NCBI RefSeq assembly: GCF_900115775.1
Contig: NZ_FOXS01000001.1
Location: forward strand, 310,001 to 374,000
Direction: 5' to 3'
Origin: Hymenobacter arizonensis
GTDB lineage: Bacteria; Bacteroidota; Bacteroidia; Cytophagales; Hymenobacteraceae
Length of the DNA: 64,000 nucleotides
The position numbers were made by a program, and so were the translations under genes. Shown here one piece after another: positions 52,333 through 60,373 of the stretch. The number at the start of each line of letters is the position of its first letter. The first letter of the stretch is position 1. The notes beneath the pieces are model-generated. The model ran no database searches and was not told where the DNA came from. It was given only the letters and a program-made list of their open reading frames with translations.

Positions 52333-53028
52333 TTAACTATTCGGGCTAGGCGCATGGCGCAGTAACCCAGCCAACAACTCCTCTGTTAATTCATCAAGTG
52401 AATGAATGCGGCAGTGGGCCTCGTGCGCCGCGTCGGCTTCCAGTTGCGCATAATTGCCGCGTAGAATGCGGACGGTTTTAAACCCCAGCGGCTTGATGCC
52501 CACAAAGTCTTTGCGCGGGTTGTCGCCCACATAAATTACTTCACGGGACTCCACACCCTCGCGTCGGCAAATAAGCCCAAACACGTGCGGGTCAGGCTTG
52601 GCTCGGTGGCGGCCGTAGCGGTTGGTGAGGTAGGCGTGCCGCACTGAGGCAGGGAAATGCAGTGCAGCAACTTTGCGAGCCTGCACTTCCTTGTGCCCGT
52701 CGGTAACAAGGTAGAGCGGCCAACTGGCAAAACGGGCCAGGCAGCGTTCGGAATCTGGGTAAAGGGACAGCGTGGGCTGGTGCTGCCGGTACGCGCGCAG
52801 GCAGGCAGCCACCAGGCGTTTGCTCCAGCAGTTGTGCTGCCGCAATATGTTGTCGAAGACTTGGCCGCGGCCCTGAAGCGCTTCCTCGGCAATCATGCCC
52901 GACGCGAGGGTGTCGGCGGGCATTTCCAGCAAAGGACTCAGAAATGCCGCCACCGCTTGAAACCCGCTGTGCACATAGCTTAGCTCAGGGTAAAGTGTGT
53001 CGTCGAGGTCGAAAACGAGAACGGGCAT
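52333..53028 (-). CDS. HAD-superfamily hydrolase
   Basis: 231 residues. HAD motifs in order: I, VFDLDDTLYP (Asp8 and Asp10 region); II, LYLVTDGHK; III and IV, KPDPHVFGLICRREGV with Lys and YVGDNPRKDFVGIKPLGF. A cap domain lies between I and II (about 15-85). A cytosolic phosphatase acting on a small phosphorylated substrate. Being in the glycan cluster, 42 nt behind the epimerase/ATP-grasp gene, it could dephosphorylate a sugar-phosphate such as a nonulosonate 9-phosphate, but this is inference. Confidence 0.85.
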   Translation of the reverse strand: MPVLVFDLDDTLYPELSYVHSGFQAVAAFLSPLLEMPADTLASGMIAEEALQGRGQVFDNILRQHNCWSKRLVAACLRAYRQHQPTLSLYPDSERCLARFASWPLYLVTDGHKEVQARKVAALHFPASVRHAYLTNRYGRHRAKPDPHVFGLICRREGVESREVIYVGDNPRKDFVGIKPLGFKTVRILRGNYAQLEADAAHEAHCRIHSLDELTEELLAGLLRHAPSPNS

Positions 53029-53070
53029 GCAGGGTAAATATCAGTGCAGCAGGAGAGGTACTTTCCGATG

Positions 53071-55047
53071 CTAAGAGGCGTCGTGCTCGTTGTTGACGGT
53101 AAATACGGTGTCCACTGCGGCCCGCACCTGGCGGAGCGGTCCGCTTGCTGCCTGAAAGGGAAACTGAGTTAAATCAGCACCGGCAGCTTCCTGCAGAAAC
53201 CAGAAAAATGAGTCGACGCCGGCCGCAATTCCTAGGGTGCTAGCACCCCCAAAACGGCAGTTGCACTCGATGATGTGCAACCCCCCATCGTCGGTGAGCA
53301 GGGCTTGCAGCACCAAGGGCCCGTAAAGCCCAAACCGGGCGATAATGGGCATGAGCCGAGCCACCAGCGCAGGGTCATCAAGCGTGGTGGTGACCTGCGA
53401 CTCGCCGCGCGTGATGACGTCGCGGGTGCGTGGCACCAGCCCGCGGACGGTGCCTTGCCGGTCTACGTACGCGTCCACGCTTATCTCCCGGCCTTTGATG
53501 AAGGGCTGAAAAATGGGCTCTTCCAACGTTTTGGCGTGCGCCAGGGCGGCTGCTTCGGGCAAGTTGAGGCCCAGGCTCAGGGAGCCCGCGCCGTGCCGCT
53601 CCTTCACCACAAAGCTGGTTTCGGCCGTTGCTTCCTGGCCGCCAAAAAGGTATTGAGCATCCAGGTTCAGCGCTGTGGGGATAACGGGGAGGCCCGTTTG
53701 CTGGCCAAAAGCGGAGAATTCGAGTTTGTCAAGGCAGCACTGCACTGCGTCGGGGGAACTCACCAAAACACTTATGCCCGCGTCGGCGAGCGCAGCACGG
53801 TGCCGGCTCCAGAAAGCCAACTCGCCGTCGCGGGTCGGGATAATGTGGCTAATGCCTTGCTCGCGGCAGTAATGAAGGATGTCCGGCAAATGCTCGTCGG
53901 CGGTAGGCGGCATCAGCCAGAAGGAGTCCGTGAAATGCTGGGCCAGGCAGTTGTTGTTCATGTCGCCGCCAATGACTTTAATCTCGGGGTGCAGGCGCTT
54001 TGCTGCTGCGCGCACTGCCTGCACCAGCGGCACCTTGGCCGCTACGCTGCTGATGAGCACGTGGCCGGGCGCTTTGGCCGGTGGCGCTGCCGTGCGGGCT
54101 CGCTCGTAGGTAATGATTTCGGGAATTGCCGCTTCCAACGTGGTGGGCGGAAGCCAGTCGATTTGGCTCTTCCATAGCGTCATATCGGCCTGCGAAGCCT
54201 CAAACGGAATGTTGGAGTCTACGTATTGAGCCCGTAGGTCGGGAAAATTTTGCCGCAGCACTTCCACCACTTCAGACACGCGGCGGGCCTGGCCAGTGCC
54301 CAAATTGATGATGCCCGTAACGGTTTCGGCTGCCGCCAGGCGCAGTAGGCCCTCGGCCGTATCGGCGGCGTAGAGGTAATCGAAGTAAGACTCGGCGCCA
54401 TACACCGTGATTTCTTCGCCGGCCAGCAGCATGCGCACCCAGCGCGAAGTAATGTCGCGCCCATTGCGCCCGTAGCCGCGGTAAATGCGCGGGATGGCGG
54501 TGCTGAATTGCTCGGCCCGAAAGGTTTGCAGAAAGCGCAGTTCGATTTCGTGGGCCAGCTTGGCCATGCCCGTCAGGTTGCGGGGCAAGATGGGGTCGTC
54601 TTCGCGCAGGCTGCGGGGCTGGGCCGGCACATCGGCAAAGTTGTACAGCTCCGGGTCGTAGATGAGGTAGCTGGAGGCAAACACCACGCGGCGCAACGAT
54701 GGCAGGTCCTTCTGCACCGTCATGAGGTGGTGGCTGAGGCGCACGTTGTGCTGGAAGTTCTCTTCCCAAAACCCGTAGGTTTCGGTCGAGCGCTCGAAGG
54801 TGGCGGCGAGGTGAATGAACACATCGGGCGCAAACGCGCCGATTTCCTGTGCGGTCAGGTAGTTCAGGTCGCCCTGCCGATACTGGAAGCGGGCCGGAAA
54901 GTCGGCGGGCCGGGGCTTGATGTCGCCCACCAGTACCTGAATATCATCGGGCATGCTGGCCAGGCGGCGCACCATTTCCTGGCCAATGACGCCAGCGCCG
55001 CCGCTGATGAAAACTCGTTTAAAAGGCAGAACCAAAGGCTGTGGCAT
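53071..55047 (-). CDS. Fusion: NAD-dependent epimerase-like domain + ATP-grasp ligase domain
   Basis: 658 residues. Residues 1-315: extended SDR/epimerase with GxxGxxG in FISGGAGVIGQEM (Gly16, 19, 22), DLNYLTAQE, HLAATFERSTETYGF, SSYLIYDPELY and IPRIYRGYGRNG. Where YxxxK is expected the sequence is NLTGMAKLAHE: Lys163 is there but the Tyr position is Thr159. Residues about 325-650: PylC/CarB-like ATP-grasp (SRHRAALADAGISVL, KLEFSAFGQQTGLPVIPTAL, FVVKERHGAGS, FIKGREISVDAYVD, IIECNCRFGG metal site). ATP-grasp enzymes ligate a carboxylate to an amine or thiol, so it may amidate or aminoacylate the sugar. Start overlaps the acetyltransferase end by 29 nt. Confidence 0.85.
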   Translation of the reverse strand: MPQPLVLPFKRVFISGGAGVIGQEMVRRLASMPDDIQVLVGDIKPRPADFPARFQYRQGDLNYLTAQEIGAFAPDVFIHLAATFERSTETYGFWEENFQHNVRLSHHLMTVQKDLPSLRRVVFASSYLIYDPELYNFADVPAQPRSLREDDPILPRNLTGMAKLAHEIELRFLQTFRAEQFSTAIPRIYRGYGRNGRDITSRWVRMLLAGEEITVYGAESYFDYLYAADTAEGLLRLAAAETVTGIINLGTGQARRVSEVVEVLRQNFPDLRAQYVDSNIPFEASQADMTLWKSQIDWLPPTTLEAAIPEIITYERARTAAPPAKAPGHVLISSVAAKVPLVQAVRAAAKRLHPEIKVIGGDMNNNCLAQHFTDSFWLMPPTADEHLPDILHYCREQGISHIIPTRDGELAFWSRHRAALADAGISVLVSSPDAVQCCLDKLEFSAFGQQTGLPVIPTALNLDAQYLFGGQEATAETSFVVKERHGAGSLSLGLNLPEAAALAHAKTLEEPIFQPFIKGREISVDAYVDRQGTVRGLVPRTRDVITRGESQVTTTLDDPALVARLMPIIARFGLYGPLVLQALLTDDGGLHIIECNCRFGGASTLGIAAGVDSFFWFLQEAAGADLTQFPFQAASGPLRQVRAAVDTVFTVNNEHDAS

Positions 55048-55612
55048 AGTCGGCGGCCAGCTGGCCGTGCATCAGTGAGTCGGCAAAGGTACCCGGAGCC
55101 AGGCGCACGTGCTGGCGCAAGCGCCCTTCTGGCCTAAAACCCGCTTCTTCCAAAATGGCGACATGGGCTGGGCGGATGTCGTAAGTTTCAGTAAACAAGC
55201 GGTTGAAACCCAGGTGCCCAAAGGCGGCCTGGCCCAGCAGCCGCAGGTGAGCCAGGAAATCTTCCCGGTAAACAGCTTGTTTCGCCGCCCGGACTGGGTC
55301 GACCAGAAAAGAAACCTCGGCCCGGGCATCGAGCCAGGAAATGTAAACGAGGCCGCCGTAGGCCACTAGCTCGTTGTGGTGCAGCAGCGAGAAGAGTAGC
55401 TGCGTCGGTCGTTCCTGGTCGAACAAAGGCAGTACCACCCGCTGGAAGTATGCGTCCTGTTGCTCGGCCGTGAGCGGTTCGGGCTGGCGTAGTACTTCGA
55501 GCTGCGCGTTGCGCCAGGCCCGAATGGGCTCCCGGTCTTCGTAGCGAATGGGAACTAGCGTGTAGTTCTCCCACGTGAAAGCAGCTTGCGGAAGGGGGCG
55601 ATAGGTTTTCAA
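55019..55612 (-). CDS. GNAT-family N-acetyltransferase (PseH-like), TTG start
   Basis: 197 residues from a TTG at 55612 (no in-frame ATG near). GNAT-fold pattern: LVPIRYEDREPIRAWRNAQL, VYISWLDARAEVSFLVD, DFLAHLRLLGQAAFGHLGFN and TYDIRPAHVAILEEAGFRPE GRLRQHV, matching the short PseH/RimJ-like type. In pseudaminic acid synthesis PseH acetylates the 4-amino group made by PseC. Its 3' end overlaps the start of the epimerase/ATP-grasp gene by 29 nt, so they are translated from one message. A 36-bp inverted repeat lies upstream. Confidence 0.75.
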   Translation of the reverse strand: MKTYRPLPQAAFTWENYTLVPIRYEDREPIRAWRNAQLEVLRQPEPLTAEQQDAYFQRVVLPLFDQERPTQLLFSLLHHNELVAYGGLVYISWLDARAEVSFLVDPVRAAKQAVYREDFLAHLRLLGQAAFGHLGFNRLFTETYDIRPAHVAILEEAGFRPEGRLRQHVRLAPGTFADSLMHGQLAADYATAFGSAF

Positions 55613-55685
55613 CAGACAAGGAAAGTCAATGGAACGTTGTGCAGAGCGCCGCGAACCGTGGGGCGGCGTAGGCCCATAGCTCTAT

Positions 55686-55788
55686 CGCGCCGTCTGTCAT
55701 GCTGAGCTTGCGAAGCATCTTTTCACACAACATCGATGTGTTCAGACTTGATAAGATGCTTCGCAAGCTCAGCATGACAGACGGCGCG
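55686..55788. repeat. Perfect 36-bp inverted repeat within the glycan cluster
   Basis: Arms 55686-55721 and 55753-55788 are exact reverse complements with a 31-nt loop. The arm contains CTGTCATGCTGAGCTTGCG and AAGCATCTT, the same family as the repeats at 20560 and 28420. It splits the minus-strand gene run between the methyltransferase and acetyltransferase genes. Confidence 0.85.
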
Positions 55789-55832
55789 CTTTAAAACAGG
55801 CTTATAACTAGCGAACAACTGACGTTTGCAAA

Positions 55833-56579
55833 TCAAACCACCAGATAAGAAATCAGCGGATTCAGCGGGCTGCGGCGCAGGGCGTAGTTAGCTACCCCAA
55901 ACACCTCATCAAATGCCAGCGTCTCGCCAGGGAATTCCGGGCAGTTCAGCTCATCAAACGCGACGATGGCGCCCTTGGTCAGGCGCGGGCGAATGGCTTC
56001 GAGGCAGGCCTTGGTGGGGGCGTAAATGTCAAAGTCGAAGTAGGCGAAGGCAATCACTGTTTCGGGGTGGTCCTTCAGGTAGCGGGGCACGGTTTCGGAG
56101 GCGTCGCCGGCTATGAGTTCGAACTTGCGCTTGTGCGGGATGGGGCTGTCGGCTTCGTGCAGCGCCAGAATCTGGGTGAGGTATTCCTGGTAATCAGGCG
56201 TTACACCGTAATCACCGGCTTTCACCCGGTCGCCATCTTTCTCGTCAACAGATGGGAAGCCGCCAAAGGTGTCGAAGCCAATGATTTTGCGATTGTAGTT
56301 GTAAGGCTCGTAGATGCCTCGCAGGGCGTGCATCAACGCCAGGTTTTGGCCCCAGCGCACCCCAAACTCCATGGCCACGCCGTGCACCGGAATGATTTGC
56401 TGATAGAGCTCGGTGAAAAACAGCAGGCGCGAAAGCGTCTGCCGGTTCAGGTACAGGCCCAGGTTGTTGGGCAGCTCGGTGTTGGGAATAGGCGACTCAC
56501 GCAGGGTTTGGGCTAAGTTTTCGCGGCGCGTTTGCTCTTGAACAGGCGCGCCGCTGAGGACGTTAATCGGGGAGGACAT
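55833..56579 (-). CDS. TylF/MycF-type SAM-dependent O-methyltransferase-like protein
   Basis: 248 residues. Pattern typical of the TylF (macrocin O-methyltransferase) family: VAMEFGVRWGQNLALMHALR, KIIGFDTFGGFPSVDEKDGD, ELIAGDASETVPRYLKDHPE, FAYFDFDIYAPTKACLEAIR and GAIVAFDELNCPEFPGE, with Asp residues that would bind a metal. It would methylate a hydroxyl on a sugar of the glycan. It follows the cytidylyltransferase gene after 39 nt on the same strand, so is part of the cluster. Sugar position unknown; other annotation names for this family are misleading. Confidence 0.75.
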   Translation of the reverse strand: MSSPINVLSGAPVQEQTRRENLAQTLRESPIPNTELPNNLGLYLNRQTLSRLLFFTELYQQIIPVHGVAMEFGVRWGQNLALMHALRGIYEPYNYNRKIIGFDTFGGFPSVDEKDGDRVKAGDYGVTPDYQEYLTQILALHEADSPIPHKRKFELIAGDASETVPRYLKDHPETVIAFAYFDFDIYAPTKACLEAIRPRLTKGAIVAFDELNCPEFPGETLAFDEVFGVANYALRRSPLNPLISYLVV

Positions 56580-56618
56580 AGGGCGGAGTCAGGGCTGGTC
56601 GGGCTGCAAAAATACGGC

Positions 56619-57368
56619 TCAGGGCTGCACCTGGGTGTTTTGGTTGTTGATGCTGGCCAGCCACGGATATCGGGCTAGCAGCGCCGGTAAGCCAGCGGGG
56701 TCGGTAAGAGAGAAATCGGCCGGCAAATGCGAATACAGCAGGTGCAGGAAAGCATAGTCGCTGGCGTAGTCCACTGTGAGGCGCAGGGCAGCCACTGCCG
56801 GCGAAACAGCCAATGGCAGGGTTTCGAGCCGAAAAAGCTCTGGGTGGCGGCGCAGGTATGGCGTCACGTGCTCGCGCTCTTCGGGGCGCGTGGCTTCGTC
56901 GTGGGCCCGGCGCAGAGCAGTGGCCGCCATCACTTCTACATTGGTGCCCAGTGGCAGACCCGTGGTCAGGGTGTAATCGGCCTCAGTAGCCAAGTGATGA
57001 GCAACCGCGGCCCGCAGAAATGCTGGGTCAATGGCCGGGTTATCGGCCGTAATCCGCACTACTATCTCCGCCTCGTGGGCTGCCAAAGCACCAGCGAAAC
57101 GGCCTAGTACGTCCTGCTCATCGCCGCGAAACACCTCGGCACCTAGGGCCTGAGCAGCTGCTGCTAGTGGGGCGTCGGCGGGCAGGGTGGAGGTGGCAAC
57201 GATGACGCGTTGGCCGGGAGCCAAAAGCCGGGCACGGCCCACCACGTGCCCCAGGACCGTTGTAGTACCCGACAAAGGCAGGGGAAGCAGGACTTTGCCC
57301 GGCAGCCGGGAAGAGCTCATCCGGGCCTGGATGATGACGACAACACGGGCGGGCAGGGTGTGTGCCAT
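56619..57368 (-). CDS. SpsF-type cytidylyltransferase
   Basis: 249 residues. Nucleotidyltransferase N-terminus VVVIIQARMSSSRLPGKVLL, then GAEVFRGDEQDVLGRFAGAL and VVRITADNPAIDPAFLRAAV with acidic metal ligands, the SpsF (spore coat polysaccharide F) pattern. It most likely activates the nonulosonic acid with CTP. It differs from canonical PseF, which begins with a GGSKRIPRKN-type loop. It starts 5 nt after the SDR gene stop, so the two are coupled. The substrate is inferred from context. Confidence 0.8.
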   Translation of the reverse strand: MAHTLPARVVVIIQARMSSSRLPGKVLLPLPLSGTTTVLGHVVGRARLLAPGQRVIVATSTLPADAPLAAAAQALGAEVFRGDEQDVLGRFAGALAAHEAEIVVRITADNPAIDPAFLRAAVAHHLATEADYTLTTGLPLGTNVEVMAATALRRAHDEATRPEEREHVTPYLRRHPELFRLETLPLAVSPAVAALRLTVDYASDYAFLHLLYSHLPADFSLTDPAGLPALLARYPWLASINNQNTQVQP

Positions 57369-57373
57369 GGTGC

Positions 57374-58180
57374 TTAGCGGATGGTCCAGCCACCGTCCAC
57401 CACCAGGTTGTGACCCGTGACGAAATCGGACGCGGCAGCGCTCAGGTACACAAAGGCTCCAGCCAAGTCTTCGGGCCGGCCGATGCGGCCCAGTGGGCTG
57501 CGGCGTTCCAGCTCGGCTACGAATCCGCCTTCCTTCTGCACCCGCTCGCTCGGGAAAGCGCCCGGCGACACGCAGTTGACCTGAATATTTTCGGGCCCCA
57601 AGTAGGAAGCAAAGTATTTGGTGAGCTGAATAACGGCCGCCTTGGCCGCGCCGTAGTGCGGCGGGTTCAGAAACTGTGGGTGCTGGTCGTAGGCCGCAAA
57701 GTCGGGTGCCACCATCCCGTACATGGAGGCCACATTGATGATTTTGCCGCCGCCGTTTTCGCGGAGGTAGGGCAGCACTTCGCGCAGGCAGCGATAGACG
57801 CTGCCCGTCGAGCCGTCGAGGCCACGGGCGAATTGCTCGTCGGTCAGGGCATCGGGTTGCTGGCCTTCGCTGTACACGGCGTTGTTGATGAGCACCTGCG
57901 GCAAGCCGTATTGCTGCCGGCAGGTGGCCAGCGCCTCGCGCACCGACGGCGTAGAGGATACATCACACAGCTGAAAATGCACGGGTGCTGTAGCCAAAAG
58001 CGCCGCGAAAGTTTCTTTGAATTGACTTTTGTTGCGCCCCAGCACCACCACGGTGGCTCCGTGGCTCAGCAAGCCGCTAACAATGGCCCTGCCCAGGTGC
58101 CCGTAGCCGCCCGTAACCAAAATCAACCGATTGCTTAGGTCGAATAAGCTGGAGTAGGGGGCTAGGAGCGGGGCGGCCAT
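57374..58180 (-). CDS. SDR-family oxidoreductase of the glycan cluster
   Basis: 268 residues. Cofactor motif LVTGGYGHLGRAIV, NNAV in place of NNAG, catalytic Ser in NVASMYGMV and YGAAK (Tyr, Lys), then CVSPGAFPSE and VDGGWTIR. Such SDRs in nonulosonate clusters reduce a keto group on a nucleotide sugar or on the finished acid. It overlaps the aldo/keto reductase gene by 19 nt and is 5 nt from the cytidylyltransferase gene, indicating tight coupling. The substrate is unknown. Confidence 0.85.
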   Translation of the reverse strand: MAAPLLAPYSSLFDLSNRLILVTGGYGHLGRAIVSGLLSHGATVVVLGRNKSQFKETFAALLATAPVHFQLCDVSSTPSVREALATCRQQYGLPQVLINNAVYSEGQQPDALTDEQFARGLDGSTGSVYRCLREVLPYLRENGGGKIINVASMYGMVAPDFAAYDQHPQFLNPPHYGAAKAAVIQLTKYFASYLGPENIQVNCVSPGAFPSERVQKEGGFVAELERRSPLGRIGRPEDLAGAFVYLSAAASDFVTGHNLVVDGGWTIR

Positions 58181-59079
58181 GTGTAAGGAAGAATGTAGTC
58201 GGTGGTCTTTTCGGCCAGCAATAGTAACTCCGAACGCAGCGCTTCGGCCTGCCCCACATGCGAGGCGGCGGCCAGGTTATCGCGCAGATTGGCGGGCGTG
58301 TCGACCCCAATTACCACCCGGCTCACTCCGGGCGCAAATGCGGCAAACAGCAGGAGCAAGCTCGCCGTCGGCACGCCCGCTTCGGCAGCCATCGCGTGCA
58401 GCCGGGTTATTTTATCAGTGAGCGTGGCAAAAAACGGGGGCAGCGTGGCCGGTTCGCGCAGCAGCAAACCTTGCAGGAAAGCTGAGCGCACATGCACTTC
58501 CACGCCGCGCCGTTGCAGCTCAGGCAGCAGTGGCCTGAAGCGTTGGTCGAGAACATTGAAGGGCACTTGCACCAAGTCCACATCGGGCAACTCGGCCAGT
58601 AGCCATTCGGCTTCCTCCGGATGGTAAAGCGACAAGCCGATGCGCTGCACCGTGCCCGCCGCGCGTGCCTCCTGCAGAGCCAGCCAGGCATCCGGGTGCT
58701 GACGAAACGCTGCAAACTGATGAAAAAGCACGCCGTATAGGTGAGTCTGGCCAAAACGCTCCTGGGATTCCTGCAGCTGCTGCCGGACCTGGACGGCCGG
58801 GCCCGCCATAAGCTTAGTTACCACCTGAAACGCAGCCGGCTCGCGGCCAGGCGCGCCTAGCCAGGAGCCTAGTCGGCTTTCACTGTCGCCATAGGCTGCG
58901 GCTGTATCCAGCAGGTTGATGCCCGCCGCATGCGCGTGCTGCAAAATGGCCGCTACCGTCACTTCATCGGGCCGGCCAGCCGTGTTGTTGATGCCGTAAG
59001 CAAGGCCGAACTGCGCCGTGCCCAGAGCCAGGCGGCCAATGAAGTCGGCCGCGCTCGGCCGGGCAAAATCAGATGGCAT
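58162..59079 (-). CDS. Aldo/keto reductase of the glycan cluster
   Basis: 305 residues from the ATG at 59079 (a GTG 9 nt upstream also fits). AKR landmarks: LALGTAQFGLAYGINN, catalytic Asp and Tyr in NLLDTAAAYGDSE, Lys in FQVVTKLMA, His in LYGVLFHQFAAFR and cofactor-binding VSRVVIGVDTPANLRDNL. Reductases of this kind occur next to SpsF and PseI in other nonulosonate loci and may act on a keto-sugar. The gene overlaps pseC by 11 nt and the SDR gene by 19 nt. Confidence 0.87.
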   Translation of the reverse strand: MPSDFARPSAADFIGRLALGTAQFGLAYGINNTAGRPDEVTVAAILQHAHAAGINLLDTAAAYGDSESRLGSWLGAPGREPAAFQVVTKLMAGPAVQVRQQLQESQERFGQTHLYGVLFHQFAAFRQHPDAWLALQEARAAGTVQRIGLSLYHPEEAEWLLAELPDVDLVQVPFNVLDQRFRPLLPELQRRGVEVHVRSAFLQGLLLREPATLPPFFATLTDKITRLHAMAAEAGVPTASLLLLFAAFAPGVSRVVIGVDTPANLRDNLAAASHVGQAEALRSELLLLAEKTTDYILPYTWPPRS

Positions 59080-60262
59080 GCGACGCACTTACAAACTCCG
59101 TAATGCACGCCACTACGTAGTCCTGCTCCTCATCGGTGAGGGTGGGGAACAGCGGAATACTGAGGCAGTGAGCGTAATATTTTTCGACCAATGGGAAGTC
59201 GCCAGCTCGCCAGCCCAGGCCTTCGTAGTACGGCATGCGGTGTACCGGAATGTAGTGCACCTGCGTAAAAATCTGCCGGGTTTTCAGAAAGTCGTAGAGC
59301 CCTTTGCGGTCGGCTATTTCGATAACGTAGAGGTGGTAAGCATGGCCGGGGCGGCCGGGGGCCAGCACCCCAACGCCCGGCACCTGAGCGAAAGCCGCAT
59401 CGTATTGGGCAGCTAGTTCGCGGCGGCGAGCCAGGCCTGCATCGGCGCGGGTGAGCTGACTCAGGCCAAGGGCACAGTTGAGGTCGGGCATCCGGTAGTT
59501 GTAGCCCAGTTCCTGCATTTCCATGTACCAGCCGCCGTCGGGCTCGCGCTGCAGGTCGGCGGGGTCGCGCGTGATGCCGTGGGTGCGCAGGCGCAGCAGG
59601 TGGTGGAACAGCTGCTCGTCGTTGGTCGTAATCATGCCGCCCTCACCGGTGGCAATGTGCTTCACGGGGTGAAAGCTGAATATGGCCAGGTCGGCGAAGT
59701 TGCCGTTGCCGCAACGCTGCTCCTGGCCCTTGGAGTCGAGGAAAAAGCCACCCGGGGCGTGGCACGAATCCTCAATTATCCAAAGGCCAAACTCATCGGC
59801 CAGCTGGCGGGCTGCTTCTAGGTCAACGGCCAGCCCGGCAAAATCCACCGGAATCAGGCCGGTAAAATGGCCTTTGGGATGTGCTTCCAGCAACTGGCGC
59901 ACCTTCAGCAAATCAATCAGGCCCGTGGTTGGGTTAATATCGGCAAAATGCACCTCGCCGCCGCAGTAGCGAACGCAGTTGGCCGAAGCCGCAAAGGTGA
60001 GCGGCGTGGTAATGACGCGCTGGCCGGGCTGCACGTCCAGCGCCAGCGTACACAGGTGCAGGGCCGCCGTGCCGTTGCTCACGGCCACGGCATAGGTGGC
60101 ACCTACATAAGCAGCAAACTGCTTCTCGAACTCGTCCACCGTGGGCCCCTGGGTGAGGTAGTCGCTTTGCAGTGCGGCGGTCACGGCCGCTACATCGGCG
60201 TCGGTGATGTGCTGGCGGCCGTAGGGCAGGGGGCGGGTGGGATAAAAGGTGGGTTTTTGCAT
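59069..60262 (-). CDS. pseC: UDP-4-amino-4,6-dideoxy-N-acetyl-beta-L-altrosamine transaminase
   Basis: 397 residues from the ATG at 60262 (MQKPTFYPTRPLPYGRQHIT). DegT/DnrJ/EryC1 fold; PseC-type landmarks: SDYLTQGPTVDEFEKQFA, AVSNGTAALHLCTLAL, TTPLTFAASANCVRYCGG, IIEDSCHAPGG, PLP lysine K201 in FSFHPVKHIATGEGG and YNYRMPDLNCALGLSQL. It aminates C4 of the keto sugar made by PseB, using glutamate as donor. First gene of the overlapping run pseC-AKR-SDR-SpsF. A TATCTTCG sequence just upstream (minus strand 60277-60270) is a weak -7 match. Confidence 0.93.
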   Translation of the reverse strand: MQKPTFYPTRPLPYGRQHITDADVAAVTAALQSDYLTQGPTVDEFEKQFAAYVGATYAVAVSNGTAALHLCTLALDVQPGQRVITTPLTFAASANCVRYCGGEVHFADINPTTGLIDLLKVRQLLEAHPKGHFTGLIPVDFAGLAVDLEAARQLADEFGLWIIEDSCHAPGGFFLDSKGQEQRCGNGNFADLAIFSFHPVKHIATGEGGMITTNDEQLFHHLLRLRTHGITRDPADLQREPDGGWYMEMQELGYNYRMPDLNCALGLSQLTRADAGLARRRELAAQYDAAFAQVPGVGVLAPGRPGHAYHLYVIEIADRKGLYDFLKTRQIFTQVHYIPVHRMPYYEGLGWRAGDFPLVEKYYAHCLSIPLFPTLTDEEQDYVVACITEFVSASHAI

Positions 60263-60373
60263 CGGTTCGCGAAGATAAACCTTGCCGATGCTAATGCCGA
60301 TGTATTGTAATGGCTGATGCGTACGTTTCTTGCAGCATACTTCCATTAACATAGTTAATTTACCCTCTTCTTT

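Noticed and set aside
52333..53028. Reading the HAD hydrolase as PseG
   Set aside because: PseG is a GT-B-like UDP-sugar hydrolase; this protein has clear HAD motifs, so it cannot be the standard PseG.
55686..55788. CRISPR array
   Set aside because: The palindromic repeats are single hairpins with one loop each, not regularly spaced direct repeats with unique spacers, and no cas gene is in the window.
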